A DNA stretch of 22,667 bases from JAVZGQ01 sp039000685. GTDB lineage: Archaea; Aenigmatarchaeota; Aenigmatarchaeia; CG10238-14; SCSR01. A program made the position numbers and the translations under genes. The notes beneath the pieces are model-generated. The model had not been told where the DNA came from and did not search any database. It saw nothing but the letters and a program-made list of their open reading frames with translations. Positions 1-7,516 of the stretch are shown here, one piece after another. Position 1 is the first letter of the stretch. Each line of letters opens with the position of its first letter. The stretch is from NCBI GenBank assembly GCA_039000685.1, contig JAWBNW010000009.1, positions 1-22,667 of the forward strand, written 5' to 3'.

Positions 1-849
1 CAGACAAGGGAGCATTTGAAAGCCTTGGAGCTTATAGGGATAAAGAATGTGATAATTGTTCAAACGAAAATTGACCTTGTCTCAGAAGAAGAAGCCTTGA
101 AAAATTATCAGCAAATAAAAGATTTCGTCAAAGGCACTAATCTTGAAAACTCTCCAGTGATTCCTGTTTCTTCCCAACAAAGGGTTAACATCGATGCTGT
201 TATTGAGGCAATAGAAAAATTCATCCCTACACCATCAAGGGACGAAAACAAAGAGCTGAGGATGCTTGTGGCAAGAAGCTTTGACATAAACAAGCCCGGG
301 ACCGAGCCTGAGAAGCTTGTTGGTGGAGTTTTAGGGGGGGCCGTGACTCAAGGCAAGTTAAGGCTTGGGGACGAGATCGAAATAAGGCCTGGTGCTAAAG
401 TTAAAGAAAAATATGAACCAATTTTCAGCAAGGTCGTTGGATTGCAGAAAGCCAAACTGAACTTGGAGGAAGCCGGACCAGGTGGTCTGCTCGGTGTCCT
501 CACAGAGCTTGACCCATTTTTAACAAAGTCTGATTCATTGGTTGGAAATTTAGTCGGATATCCAGGCAAGCTTCCAGAAGTTATACATAGCTTGGAAATT
601 GAGGTGAATCTTTTGGAAAGAATAGTTGGTCTGGAAGATTTGAAAGAAATGTCGCCAATTAAGGTGAATGAAGTTTTGATGATAAACACCGGAACTGCAA
701 GATCGGTTGGTGTTGTGAAGGAAATTAAAAAGAATAGAATTCAATTAGAGCTCAAGATTCCAGTTTGTGTGGAAAAGGAAAATAAAATCGTGATTTCCAG
801 GCAGATTGCTGGAAGATGGAGATTGGTTGGGTTTGGTCTATTGGTTTAA
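1..849 (+). CDS. eif2g: Translation initiation factor aIF2, gamma subunit (5' truncated)
   Basis: This is the C-terminal part of the GTPase subunit of aIF2, which delivers initiator Met-tRNA to the small ribosomal subunit. The frame is open from base 1 and the first codons (QTREHLKALELIGIKNVIIV) belong to the family, so the apparent TTG start at 16 is only internal. The GTPase motifs G1 to G3 lie outside the window. The G4 guanine-specificity motif is present as TKID (about residues 23-26 of the fragment) instead of the usual NKID. Domain II follows (LVGGVLGGAVTQG, then DEIEIRPG), and domain III ends in the typical RQIAGRWRLVGFGLLV tail. The stop is 2 bases from the stop of the convergent pilin gene. 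In many archaea this gene heads an operon with the PIN, rpoE and spt4 genes that follow here. Confidence 0.96.
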   Translation, partial: QTREHLKALELIGIKNVIIVQTKIDLVSEEEALKNYQQIKDFVKGTNLENSPVIPVSSQQRVNIDAVIEAIEKFIPTPSRDENKELRMLVARSFDINKPGTEPEKLVGGVLGGAVTQGKLRLGDEIEIRPGAKVKEKYEPIFSKVVGLQKAKLNLEEAGPGGLLGVLTELDPFLTKSDSLVGNLVGYPGKLPEVIHSLEIEVNLLERIVGLEDLKEMSPIKVNEVLMINTGTARSVGVVKEIKKNRIQLELKIPVCVEKENKIVISRQIAGRWRLVGFGLLV

Positions 850-851
850 AT

Positions 852-1244
852 TCAGCAATAAACAGATTTTTCATCAGAATTTGAAGGGCCAGTAACTTTT
901 ATCTTGTGTGCAGTTCCTGCTGCACCACCTGCCGGATTAGTTATTGTTCCAGAAGAAATTCCACCCGGTGTTATTGATGTGGGATTCCAAGTGATGGTTG
1001 TAGCCACAGCATTGTCCACTCTCACAATTAGATCAGTGCTGGGAGTGATGGTTAATGATGAATCAAGATTTTTAACAACCACATAATAAGAAGTTCCTGG
1101 AACACAGCCCACATCAACTATTGTTATTGTTTTGCTTGTTATTCCAGTAAACACTCCTCTTATGTACATGTAAGCCATTCCTGCTAAACCTATTGTTATC
1201 ATCAACATCAAAAGTGTTGCTATTACAGTCGATATTCCCTTCAT
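852..1244 (-). CDS. Type IV pilin-like secreted protein (archaeal class III signal peptide)
   Basis: A 130-residue protein starting MKGISTVIATLLMLMITIGL. This is the archaeal pilin/archaellin N-terminus: a very short positive n-region, a glycine at position 3 before a likely prepilin-peptidase cut, then one hydrophobic helix of about 20 residues that would form the filament core or anchor. The rest is a Ser/Thr/Gly-rich beta-type domain with two cysteines (VGCVPG and the C-terminal YC). It lies antisense between aIF2-gamma and the PIN gene and has its own TATA box about 30 bases upstream. It could be a minor pilin, an archaellin-like subunit or a membrane-anchored surface protein; the sequence does not decide. 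No assembly ATPase or platform protein is nearby. Confidence 0.8.
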   Translation of the reverse strand: MKGISTVIATLLMLMITIGLAGMAYMYIRGVFTGITSKTITIVDVGCVPGTSYYVVVKNLDSSLTITPSTDLIVRVDNAVATTITWNPTSITPGGISSGTITNPAGGAAGTAHKIKVTGPSNSDEKSVYC

Positions 1245-1272
1245 ACCAACTTATTTTTATTTTGATTTTTTT

Positions 1273-1281
1273 GTATATAAA
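1273..1281 (-). promoter_or_regulatory. TATA box for the pilin-like gene, in a divergent promoter region
   Basis: On the minus strand this reads TTTATATAC and is centred about 33 bases upstream of the pilin ATG (1244), as expected for an archaeal promoter with a very short leader. On the plus strand a T/A-rich stretch at about 1249-1263 sits 23-37 bases upstream of the PIN gene ATG (1286) and may be its TATA element. The whole intergenic region is only 41 bases. Confidence 0.55.
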
Positions 1282-1285
1282 TCTT

Positions 1286-1657
1286 ATGAGAAGGGTTTTC
1301 CTGGATACAAATTTTCTGATAGACCTTATCAGGTTCAAGATAGGTTTGGAAGAAATTCAAGTTTTTTTGCAAGAGCCAATAGACTTCTTCATTCTTTCTT
1401 CCACGCTCAAAGAGCTTCAGACGATAGCAAGAAATAAAGGAAAGTCGGGAAATTTGGCAAAAGTTGCTTTAGAGATTGTGAAATCAAAGGGTATAAAAAT
1501 CTTAGAGACAGAGCAAAGCCCAGACAAAGCCTTTTTAAGTCTTGCCGACAAAAATACAATAATTGCAACAAACGATTCAGAGTTAAGAAAAAAATTAAAA
1601 AAACTCGGAATCAAAACAATTTATTTAAGGGCGAAGAAATATTTGGAAGTGAGCTGA
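1286..1657 (+). CDS. PIN-domain ribonuclease (Fcf1/Utp24-like or VapC9-like)
   Basis: A 123-residue PIN domain. The first acidic motif is FLDTNFLID, the middle acidic residue is in TLKELQ, and the last motif is IATNDSELRKKL; these aspartates and glutamate would bind Mg2+ in the nuclease site. I chose ATG 1286 because homology starts immediately (MRRVFLDTN); the longer frame from 1193 adds unrelated hydrophobic residues and covers the divergent promoter. The stop overlaps the rpoE start (TGATG). In many archaea a PIN protein stands between aIF2-gamma and rpoE and is considered related to the rRNA-processing nuclease Fcf1. A housekeeping RNA-processing role is therefore more likely than a toxin role, and no antitoxin gene is seen. 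Confidence 0.85.
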   Translation: MRRVFLDTNFLIDLIRFKIGLEEIQVFLQEPIDFFILSSTLKELQTIARNKGKSGNLAKVALEIVKSKGIKILETEQSPDKAFLSLADKNTIIATNDSELRKKLKKLGIKTIYLRAKKYLEVS

Positions 1658-2214
1658 TGTATAGAATAGTTGAAGTTGAAGACAAGATAAGAGTACCACC
1701 TACAAAATTCAACATGAAAGTCAAAGATGCTGTCAAAGAGAGTATTCAAGAGAGCTACGAATGTACACTAGACCCGAGGATAGGTTTTATACTCGCTTGC
1801 ACAGAAGTGGAGAAAGTGGGTGAAGGAAAAATAGTGGCAGGCGATCCAGGGGTTTTTTATGATGCCGTTTTCAAGCTTTTGACTTTCAAGACAGAACTTC
1901 ACGAACTTGTTCATGGCGAGGTCATAGACAACACAGAATTTGGCTCCTTTGTCAGAATCGGGCCAATGGATGGCTTAATCCATATCTCTCAGCTCATGGA
2001 TGATTTCGTGAGCTTTGACAACAAGAGCTCAGTTTTCTTGGGCAAGGAAAGCAAGAGAACTTTGAAAGAGGGAGATTTGGTTAGGGCAAGGATAATTTCT
2101 CTCAGTTTAGGAAAAGAGGAAAATAAGATAGGGTTGACGATGAGGCAACCACTTTTAGGCTCTTTGGCTTGGATAGAGGAAGAGAAGAAGAAAGCAAAGA
2201 AGGCAAGGGAGTGA
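1657..2214 (+). CDS. rpoE: DNA-directed RNA polymerase subunit E' (Rpo7)
   Basis: A 185-residue homologue of Rpb7, part of the stalk of archaeal RNA polymerase that helps open-complex formation and binds the emerging transcript. The N-terminal half (about residues 1-78, from MYRIVEVEDKIRVPP to DAVFKLLTFK) is the RNP-like tip domain. The C-terminal half (about 82-165) is an S1/OB fold with GEVIDNTEFGSFVRIGPMDG and LIHISQ, followed by a lysine-rich tail. The ATG overlaps the PIN stop, and spt4 starts directly after its stop, so one transcript is likely. The usual partner RpoF (Rpo4) is not in the window. Confidence 0.95.
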   Translation: MYRIVEVEDKIRVPPTKFNMKVKDAVKESIQESYECTLDPRIGFILACTEVEKVGEGKIVAGDPGVFYDAVFKLLTFKTELHELVHGEVIDNTEFGSFVRIGPMDGLIHISQLMDDFVSFDNKSSVFLGKESKRTLKEGDLVRARIISLSLGKEENKIGLTMRQPLLGSLAWIEEEKKKAKKARE

Positions 2215-2215
2215 T

Positions 2216-2404
2216 ATGGCAAAGAGAATGCAAGTTTGCAGGAATTGCAGGCGCTTCACGACAGAAAAAGTTTGCCCTGTTTGTAAATCCACAAACCTTT
2301 CGACAAGCTGGAAGGGCATGGTTATAATTTTAGATGTGAACAGTGAAATTGCGAAAGCCCTAAACATAAATGAACAAGGAAAATATGCTTTGTATGTGGG
2401 ATAG
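2216..2404 (+). CDS. spt4: Transcription elongation factor Spt4 (RpoE'')
   Basis: A 62-residue zinc protein. Two pairs of cysteines, CRNC at residues 8-11 and CPVC at 20-23, form the zinc site, followed by WKGMVIILDVNSEIAKALN, which is the conserved Spt5-contact core. Spt4 pairs with Spt5 (NusG-like) on the polymerase clamp and promotes processive elongation. It begins one base after the rpoE stop and ends two bases before rps24e, so all three should be co-transcribed. Confidence 0.94.
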   Translation: MAKRMQVCRNCRRFTTEKVCPVCKSTNLSTSWKGMVIILDVNSEIAKALNINEQGKYALYVG

Positions 2405-2406
2405 GT

Positions 2407-2691
2407 ATGGAAATTGAAATCTTGGAAGAAAAAGATAATCCTCTCTTGAAAAGAAAAGAAATCAAGATCAACATCAAACATACTAACTCACCAACACCAA
2501 AAAAACAAGATCTCATCAAGGAGATCGCTTTAAAATATTCTGTTCCCGAAGATAGGATTTTGCTTAATTACATCTTCACAAAAAAAGGTGTTCAAGAATC
2601 AACAGCAAAAATTAAAATTTATCAAGAACCGATAAAAGTCAAGCAGAAGGAGGAGGCTAAAAGTGAAACACAAGCCAGTGAAGCGAAATAA
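2407..2691 (+). CDS. rps24e: Small ribosomal subunit protein eS24 (S24e)
   Basis: A 94-residue protein with the S24e core: MEIEILEEKDNPLLKRKEI at the start, then a segment ending in ENLL-like VPEDRILLNYIFTKKG, and a variable Lys/Glu-rich tail of about 18 residues. It is a structural component of the archaeal 30S subunit. Its last 29 bases overlap the start of rps27ae in another frame, and the strong ribosome binding site of rps27ae lies inside it, so the two are probably translationally coupled. Confidence 0.93.
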   Translation: MEIEILEEKDNPLLKRKEIKINIKHTNSPTPKKQDLIKEIALKYSVPEDRILLNYIFTKKGVQESTAKIKIYQEPIKVKQKEEAKSETQASEAK

Positions 2692-2839
2692 ATTCTTTAG
2701 CATCAAGGAAGGAAAAGCAGAGAGAAAAGGAAGAGTTTGCGATAGGTGTGGTGAAGGAACTTTCATGGCGGAGCATGAAGACCGCTGGTACTGTGGGAAA
2801 TGTAAGTTAACGGTTTGGAAACAACAGAGCAAACAATAA
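2663..2839 (+). CDS. rps27ae: Small ribosomal subunit protein eS31 (S27ae), 58 residues
   Basis: A short zinc ribosomal protein that a length cut-off of 60 residues would miss. It starts at GTG 2663, six bases after an unusually strong ribosome binding site (AGGAGGAGG, 2648-2656). The product begins MKHKPVKRNKFFSIKEG and carries a zinc ribbon: CDRCG at residues 26-30, CGKCKLT at 44-50, with the conserved FMAEHEDRWYCGKC pattern between. S27ae is part of the 30S head; in eukaryotes it is made as a ubiquitin fusion, here it stands alone. It overlaps rps24e by 29 bases and closes the plus-strand operon, ending 18 bases from the convergent aIF6 gene. Confidence 0.94.
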   Translation: MKHKPVKRNKFFSIKEGKAERKGRVCDRCGEGTFMAEHEDRWYCGKCKLTVWKQQSKQ

Positions 2840-2857
2840 TTTTTTCCACTTACCACA

Positions 2858-3532
2858 TCACAAAAAGCCTAAAGCTTCTTGCAGTCTTGTTATTTCTGGT
2901 CCCGTGGTACTTTCACCGACCAAAACCCCATTGCTGTTGGCTATAGAACAAGAACCAATGAAAGGTGATCCAAAATTTGCAGTACCAATGTCAGCCTTGA
3001 CCTTTAAAACTTCTTCCACGATTTTTATTTCTTCTTCACTAACATCCCTATGAAGCAAGCAACCTTTATTTGTAGCTATGCCACAAGAACCAACTGTCTT
3101 GACTCCAGCTATGTTTGAAAAAACAGTTTCAACACCAAGACAATCTTCTATTTCTTTCTTTTCCTTCTTGCTTAAAAGTTCGCTCACAATAGCTCCTTTT
3201 CCGTTGCAGAGAACCAGGTTTCCGATTGCTGTGAATTTAGATTTTAAAATCAATAAATTTATGTCAAACAATTTCTTTAGCTCAACAAACTTTTCCCTTT
3301 CCAAATTTGTCAAAATTTTGGTTAAGACAATTCCATTTTCATTCAAAGCACAAAAAATCCCGGCAAAATCCGTATTTGACAAACTCAAAGCAACGGTTTT
3401 AACTTTCAAAACTTCTTCAATTTTTTCTCTCTTTTCCTCAAGTAATTTCCCAAGAATACAAATTCTGTCGCAGGCTTTGCCATAAAGTCCTAAGTTGTGA
3501 TCACCAAAAAAATTTGTTTGCCAGATTTTCAA
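2858..3532 (-). CDS. eif6: Translation initiation factor aIF6 (ribosome anti-association factor)
   Basis: A 224-residue pentein-fold protein that binds the 50S subunit and blocks joining with 30S. It is built of repeated segments; the pattern N-x-GxL (NENGIVL, CNGKGAIVS, ATNKGCLLH, NSNGVLVG) marks the repeats. The only start giving the full family N-terminus is TTG at 3532 (KIWQTNFFGDHNLGLYGKA), four bases after the L31e stop; GGCGA upstream is a weak ribosome binding site. It is the last gene of the long minus-strand cluster and follows L39e and L31e, its usual neighbours in archaea. In this genome that trio follows the exosome genes. Confidence 0.94.
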   Translation of the reverse strand: MKIWQTNFFGDHNLGLYGKACDRICILGKLLEEKREKIEEVLKVKTVALSLSNTDFAGIFCALNENGIVLTKILTNLEREKFVELKKLFDINLLILKSKFTAIGNLVLCNGKGAIVSELLSKKEKKEIEDCLGVETVFSNIAGVKTVGSCGIATNKGCLLHRDVSEEEIKIVEEVLKVKADIGTANFGSPFIGSCSIANSNGVLVGESTTGPEITRLQEALGFL

Positions 3533-3533
3533 C

Positions 3534-3788
3534 TTATCGCCTTTCTAACTCAACTTTGACCGTTTTCTCATCTTTCTTTAACTTCAGCTTAAATTTTGCA
3601 GGAGGCTTTTTTGCTCCCCTCTTCCAAATCTCTTCATTAACACCTTTGTCTATTTTTACATCAAGTCCTTTGAACATCCTCTGAATTTTCTTCTTCAAAA
3701 GAGCAGTAATCCTATTCGCTTTTTTCACTCTTCTAGCTTTTGCCAATTCTTTCCTCAAGTTTAAAGTTAAAATTTTTTCTTCAGCCAT
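3534..3788 (-). CDS. rpl31e: Large ribosomal subunit protein eL31 (L31e)
   Basis: An 84-residue protein beginning MAEEKILTLNLRKELAKARR and containing the L31e core (RVKKANRITALLKKKIQRMF, then a stretch ending in EEIWKRGAKKPPAK). It sits near the 50S tunnel exit. A longer frame from 3818 adds ten residues that overlap L39e; ATG 3788 fits the family and is three bases from the L39e stop, so I use it. Confidence 0.92.
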   Translation of the reverse strand: MAEEKILTLNLRKELAKARRVKKANRITALLKKKIQRMFKGLDVKIDKGVNEEIWKRGAKKPPAKFKLKLKKDEKTVKVELERR

Positions 3789-3790
3789 GC

Positions 3791-3958
3791 TTACACCCTG
3801 AGTCTTGATCTTCTCCACTTTTTCACTCCATCTACGGAAATCCTCCTTGTTCTTGCTCTCTTAAGTCCAAATTTCTTTATGTCTGCCCATCTTGGAGCAT
3901 TCTTCACCTTCCTTATTTTTCCTAACTTGATTTTTTTGGTTATGTGTTTTATTGTCAT
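3791..3958 (-). CDS. rpl39e: Large ribosomal subunit protein eL39 (L39e), 55 residues
   Basis: A very basic 55-residue protein, too short for common ORF cut-offs. It starts MTIKHITKKIKLGKIRKVKN, has the tryptophan of APRWADIKK, and ends in the family signature WRRSRLRV. L39e lines the peptide exit tunnel. The ATG directly abuts the Rrp42 stop (TGA then ATG) and a GGTGA ribosome binding site lies inside the end of rrp42. It is followed three bases later by L31e and then aIF6. Confidence 0.92.
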   Translation of the reverse strand: MTIKHITKKIKLGKIRKVKNAPRWADIKKFGLKRARTRRISVDGVKKWRRSRLRV

Positions 3959-4720
3959 TCAGCTCACCAGCTTTCTTATTTTCCTGCTTTTTTCAATTGC
4001 AATTTCTATCATCTTTTCTATCTCATCAATTTCCAGCTCAGCATTCCCTTGTTTTTGCAGTGCACAAATTCTATCATCATCTCTGACACTCACACTCAGC
4101 CTTGCTTCAGTTATTTCTTCCTCTTCTAGAATGGGATCAACCAAGAACTTGTCTTTGATCTTACAAACATTCACATTTATTGGCTTAAACTGAACTGGTA
4201 GCTCTCTCTCAAATTCCTCTCTTACTATTTTTTCCCCCTCTAGCTTTGGTATTTTCGTGTTGAGAAGTGCTACAAGACTTGCAAGAGCCGAAGCATCTAA
4301 CAAATTTCCTCTATGGTTGATTATGTGGATGTCGACGAAAACACACCAAACTTTTTTCCCAGGCTCTATACAAAGATCTTCCATCTTAACACAGTTTGAA
4401 GACCTTATTCCCCTGTCTACAATCCTTGCAAGCTCGATCGCGTCTTCCCCTGGTGGTCCTGCCTCAAAATCAGGTGATGCGAGCGGGCTGAACTCAGCAT
4501 TTACAACTAAAATCCCCTCATTCGGCGTGTCAGCAAAAGGTTCACCTATTCCCATCTTCACACCAGCTATGACTTCTGTCTCACCAAATTTAACAGAAGC
4601 CGAACCTTCAGCATTTTTCACGATGTTTGGAACTATCTCTATTTTTCTCAATTCATCAAACCTTCTACCATCAACCCTTCTCCCCCTTTCTATCAATTCC
4701 AGCGCGTATTCTTCATTCAT
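3959..4720 (-). CDS. rrp42: Exosome complex component Rrp42 (inactive RNase PH-fold subunit)
   Basis: About 253 residues of RNase PH fold. Rrp42 alternates with Rrp41 in the hexameric ring of the archaeal exosome; it binds RNA and supports catalysis but lacks a full active site. Motifs: RVDGRRFDELRKIEI near the N-terminus, FSPLASPDFEAGPPGEDAIE, and DASALASLVALLNT. The ATG at 4720 follows a GGTGA site that overlaps the rrp41 stop; a GTG three codons earlier (4729) is possible. It is translationally linked to Rrp41 upstream and L39e downstream. Confidence 0.95.
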   Translation of the reverse strand: MNEEYALELIERGRRVDGRRFDELRKIEIVPNIVKNAEGSASVKFGETEVIAGVKMGIGEPFADTPNEGILVVNAEFSPLASPDFEAGPPGEDAIELARIVDRGIRSSNCVKMEDLCIEPGKKVWCVFVDIHIINHRGNLLDASALASLVALLNTKIPKLEGEKIVREEFERELPVQFKPINVNVCKIKDKFLVDPILEEEEITEARLSVSVRDDDRICALQKQGNAELEIDEIEKMIEIAIEKSRKIRKLVS

Positions 4721-4725
4721 CTTCT

Positions 4726-5436
4726 TCACCTGTATTTTTCCTTTATTACATTTTTCTGAATCTCATAAATTTTTTTACAAGCATCTCTTGCAATTTCCAT
4801 CAATTTTTTTATCTCTTCCTTTGTTAAAGCCCCATCCATCTGTAAGAGGGTTACTTTATTTTTGCCCGGCATCATGGCAAAAGCCATGTCACATTCAGAA
4901 TTATTGTCTTCTATCCCAGAAAGGTCAAGAATCAAGTTTTCCTCAATTTTCCCGACAGAGCACGCAACAACAAGATCTTTCATCGGTATTCCAGCACTTG
5001 CCAAAGCAAGGCTAGCAGCATTTATTCCAGTCACTCTTGTGGAGCCGTCAGCTTGCAATATATCTACAAAAACATCTATCGTTGCTTTTGGAAATTCCTC
5101 CAAGAAAATTGCCGGCTCTAGGGCAAGCCTTATAACCTTCGAGAGTTCTATGCTTCTTCTATCCGGGCCTGGCGACTTTCTCTCAGTAACAGAAAATGGC
5201 GTCATGTTATATCTGCATCTCAATATACCCGTTCTTGCTTCTTGAAGATATTTTGGATAAACCGGTCTTGGACCATAGACAGCAGCTATCGCCACTGTAT
5301 TACCAAAACTCACCATGGCAGACCCATCTGCTCTGCTAACAACATCCACTTTCATCTGGATAGGCCTCATTTCTACTGGCAATCTTCCATCCAGCCTTTT
5401 CCCATCAACAAGCAATTTTATATCACTCTTTCCCAT
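4726..5436 (-). CDS. rrp41: Exosome complex component Rrp41 (catalytic phosphorolytic exoribonuclease)
   Basis: A 236-residue RNase PH-fold protein that degrades RNA 3' to 5' by phosphorolysis and can add tails in reverse. Family features: RLDGRLPVEMRPI (N-terminus), RCRYNMTPFSVTERKSPGPD, RRSIELSKVIRLALEPAI with RNA- and phosphate-binding arginines, and DLSGIEDNNSECDM, whose acidic residues (D177, D183 counted from ATG 5436) match the catalytic pair. A TTG at 5445 in the same frame overlaps the rrp4 stop; ATG 5436 fits the family better. Confidence 0.95.
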   Translation of the reverse strand: MGKSDIKLLVDGKRLDGRLPVEMRPIQMKVDVVSRADGSAMVSFGNTVAIAAVYGPRPVYPKYLQEARTGILRCRYNMTPFSVTERKSPGPDRRSIELSKVIRLALEPAIFLEEFPKATIDVFVDILQADGSTRVTGINAASLALASAGIPMKDLVVACSVGKIEENLILDLSGIEDNNSECDMAFAMMPGKNKVTLLQMDGALTKEEIKKLMEIARDACKKIYEIQKNVIKEKYR

Positions 5437-5441
5437 AAAAA

Positions 5442-6101
5442 TCAACTCAACATCTTTTCAATTTTTTCAGTCAAGCCGCTGAGGTGAGATTCTCTTTCTA
5501 CCGTGAGTATGGCTTCTATTGCCTTGCTCTTGTTCTCCCCCTTTATCCAGATGTAGCCGTTCCTTCCTGTGTAAATTTCACACCCAGACTTTGTTTTGAT
5601 GATGTTTATCATGCTTCCACCCTTTCCTATTATCCTGGGAACCTTGTTCGGGTTGACTTTAATCAAGACCCCACCATACAGTTTTCTGCTTCCTATGTCC
5701 TTCATCGAAACTTGAATGGTTTTATCTTTCGTGACTTTAGAGACTGTGCAAAAGATGATATCATCGACGTCAAAATACCTGCTTATGTCAGTTTTAGATA
5801 TGTCGACAAAACCCGCCACACCTTCAGCCAAGGGCAAGAAAGCAACATAAGGTGAATTTATGTCTATCATCCAGCCTGAAATCTCCACGCTTAAGACTTT
5901 CCCTATAATTCTGTCACCAATTCTTGGTATGTAAGCCCCTGCCAAAGGTATAACCGAAACTTCATTCTCTTCAATTTTAGGAATTCCTAAAACCTTTGCG
6001 AATATCTTTTCACCTTCAAAGTAGGCACCGTGCCCAACCTTTCTTCCAGTCTTCTCACAAAGGAATTCCCCAGGCACCACTACTTCTCTTTTCTCATTCA
6101 T
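5442..6101 (-). CDS. rrp4: Exosome complex RNA-binding cap protein Rrp4
   Basis: A 219-residue cap subunit that guides RNA into the Rrp41-Rrp42 ring. Three domains are visible: an N-terminal barrel-sandwich (residues 1-55, VVVPGEFL), an S1 domain (about 60-130, RIGDRIIGKVLSV to DDIIFCTVSKV) and a KH domain (about 140-205) with the RNA-binding loop IIGKGGSM. The ATG overlaps the SBDS stop by ATGA, and rrp41 starts five bases after its stop, consistent with coupled translation of a complex. Confidence 0.95.
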   Translation of the reverse strand: MNEKREVVVPGEFLCEKTGRKVGHGAYFEGEKIFAKVLGIPKIEENEVSVIPLAGAYIPRIGDRIIGKVLSVEISGWMIDINSPYVAFLPLAEGVAGFVDISKTDISRYFDVDDIIFCTVSKVTKDKTIQVSMKDIGSRKLYGGVLIKVNPNKVPRIIGKGGSMINIIKTKSGCEIYTGRNGYIWIKGENKSKAIEAILTVERESHLSGLTEKIEKMLS

Positions 6102-6781
6102 ATATCTTCCCTCTTCAAAACTTTCGACTCAAAGCTACCGTGGGTCAAGGACGATAACTTCTGGAAAAGCTCGTCCTGAACCCCTGCCAATATTTCTATG
6201 TTCACCAACAAACTACCATCTCCCATCCATTCTTCACTAGTCACACTCCCTACGCTCCTAAGGATGTTGTAAACACTCCCTGAGAACTGTGGGGGTATTT
6301 TTATTTGTACTACAACTTTCTGAAACTTTATAGGCAATATGGTTTTTATACTTTTTAAAACTTTATCAACTTGTAACTCAGCATCCAGAAATGGGTCTAT
6401 GTTCACACCAGCTTGCTCTATGGCGTTGATTATTCTTTGAGGTGGATGTGGTGTGTTTGTTTGAGGGTTTATTCCTTTTCTTGAAATTATGTTGGCTATC
6501 TGTACCTTCTTTTGTTCTATCATCCTCCTTCTCTGTTCTGTTGTTAGCTGAAGTTCTCCTTCTCTGATTATCCTTTCAGCTATCTTCATGACATCTTTAG
6601 TTCCAAAAACCTTTTGAAGGTCTTGCTCAGATACAGCTTCACCCTTCCTCGAGTCCTTATAAACAACAGGATAGGCTAGAAGATCATCCATACCGATTTT
6701 TACTCCTTTTTTGACTTCTAGAGCTTTATCAGGATCTACCAGTATCTCGAACCTTTGACCAGAGTGCTGCAATCTTGCCAC
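6098..6781 (-). CDS. sbds: Ribosome maturation protein SBDS (Sdo1); true start probably upstream
   Basis: Homologue of SBDS, which works on the 50S subunit in late maturation linked to aIF6 release. The family run ARLQHSGQRFEILVDPDKAL is followed by ITEQRRRMIEQKK-like LTTEQRRRMIEQKK, NPQTNTPHPPQRI and a C-terminal domain with VQIKIPPQFSG. From GTG 6781 the protein has 227 residues, but in-frame codons just upstream still encode family sequence (ITVGVDKAV, compare VSLDKAVIARL in other archaea) and no ATG, GTG or TTG precedes them before a TAA. The natural start may therefore be a rare codon such as ATC at 6808, or the sequence has an error. Confidence 0.93.
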   Translation of the reverse strand: MARLQHSGQRFEILVDPDKALEVKKGVKIGMDDLLAYPVVYKDSRKGEAVSEQDLQKVFGTKDVMKIAERIIREGELQLTTEQRRRMIEQKKVQIANIISRKGINPQTNTPHPPQRIINAIEQAGVNIDPFLDAELQVDKVLKSIKTILPIKFQKVVVQIKIPPQFSGSVYNILRSVGSVTSEEWMGDGSLLVNIEILAGVQDELFQKLSSLTHGSFESKVLKREDI

Positions 6782-6853
6782 AACAGCTTTATCTACTCCA
6801 ACAGTGATATTGACACCTTAATAAATATGAACAGTGGTAAAAATAAATTTCTT

Positions 6854-7516
6854 TTAAACTCTTACCTTCTTAATTTCTTCTTCTGACATCTTCTTGAATT
6901 TCTTTTCTTCTATTCTTATAATGGCTATGTCTGCTTCCCCTTCCTTTTCCGTCTTCGAGATTATTTCTAGAGCAATTTTCAGAGCTTCGCTTTCACTTAG
7001 GCTTTGCTTCCACTTCTGTCTTAAAATCTTGTTTGCAATCACAGAGCCTCTTCCTATGGCATAAGCAAACCATTCATAAATCATCCCAGAAGGATCAACT
7101 TCTATCACATGGCTTCCAGTCGCATCCACGCCGCCAATCAAGAAGGAGACACCATAAGGTCTCAAACCTGCGTAAAGTGTAGAAATCTGCATCCTGTCAG
7201 CAACACTCCTTGCTAAACTTAGAATATCCATAGGCTCTTCATAAGTAAGCCTGTGGATTTGTGCCCTTACCCTTGCTTGGTTTGCTAAAACTCGAGCATC
7301 AGCAAGCAAGCCAGCAGCAACAGCGGCAGCATGGTCGTCAAGCTGGAAAATCTTCTCTATGGATTCAGGGACCATCAAAGGGGTTTTTGGTTTGACCGTC
7401 GCGAAAAGAACACCGCCTTTGAAAACCATCGCTATGCAAGTTGTTCCCCTTTTTACCGCTTCCCTTGCATACTCTACTTGGAACAATCTTCCATCTGGAG
7501 AAAAAACGGCTTTCAC
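6854..7516 (-). CDS. psmA: Proteasome alpha subunit, with disrupted N-terminal gate region
   Basis: Alpha subunit of the 20S proteasome, forming the outer rings that control entry to the proteolytic chamber. From GTG 7516 the product has 220 residues: AVFSPDGRLFQVEYAREAV is the family signature, followed by KPKTPLMVPESIEKIF, RPYGVSFLIGGVD and an acidic/basic C-terminus. Archaeal alpha subunits are normally about 20 residues longer and start with a gate motif YDR. Codons for exactly this start, MGYDRTI, lie upstream (7562-7542) but in another frame, separated by 31 bases (7541-7511) that contain a stop. GTG translation would give a protein lacking the gate motif. The ribosome binding site before the GTG is weak. 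Confidence 0.9.
   Translation of the reverse strand: MKAVFSPDGRLFQVEYAREAVKRGTTCIAMVFKGGVLFATVKPKTPLMVPESIEKIFQLDDHAAAVAAGLLADARVLANQARVRAQIHRLTYEEPMDILSLARSVADRMQISTLYAGLRPYGVSFLIGGVDATGSHVIEVDPSGMIYEWFAYAIGRGSVIANKILRQKWKQSLSESEALKIALEIISKTEKEGEADIAIIRIEEKKFKKMSEEEIKKVRV

Noticed and set aside
904..1086. Plus-strand frame of 60 codons inside the pilin gene
   Set aside because: It is a shadow of the pilin gene on the opposite strand, which has a clear class III signal peptide and promoter.
1286..1657. VapC toxin with a partner antitoxin
   Set aside because: No antitoxin gene lies next to it, and its position in the rpoE operon matches the housekeeping PIN protein of archaea.
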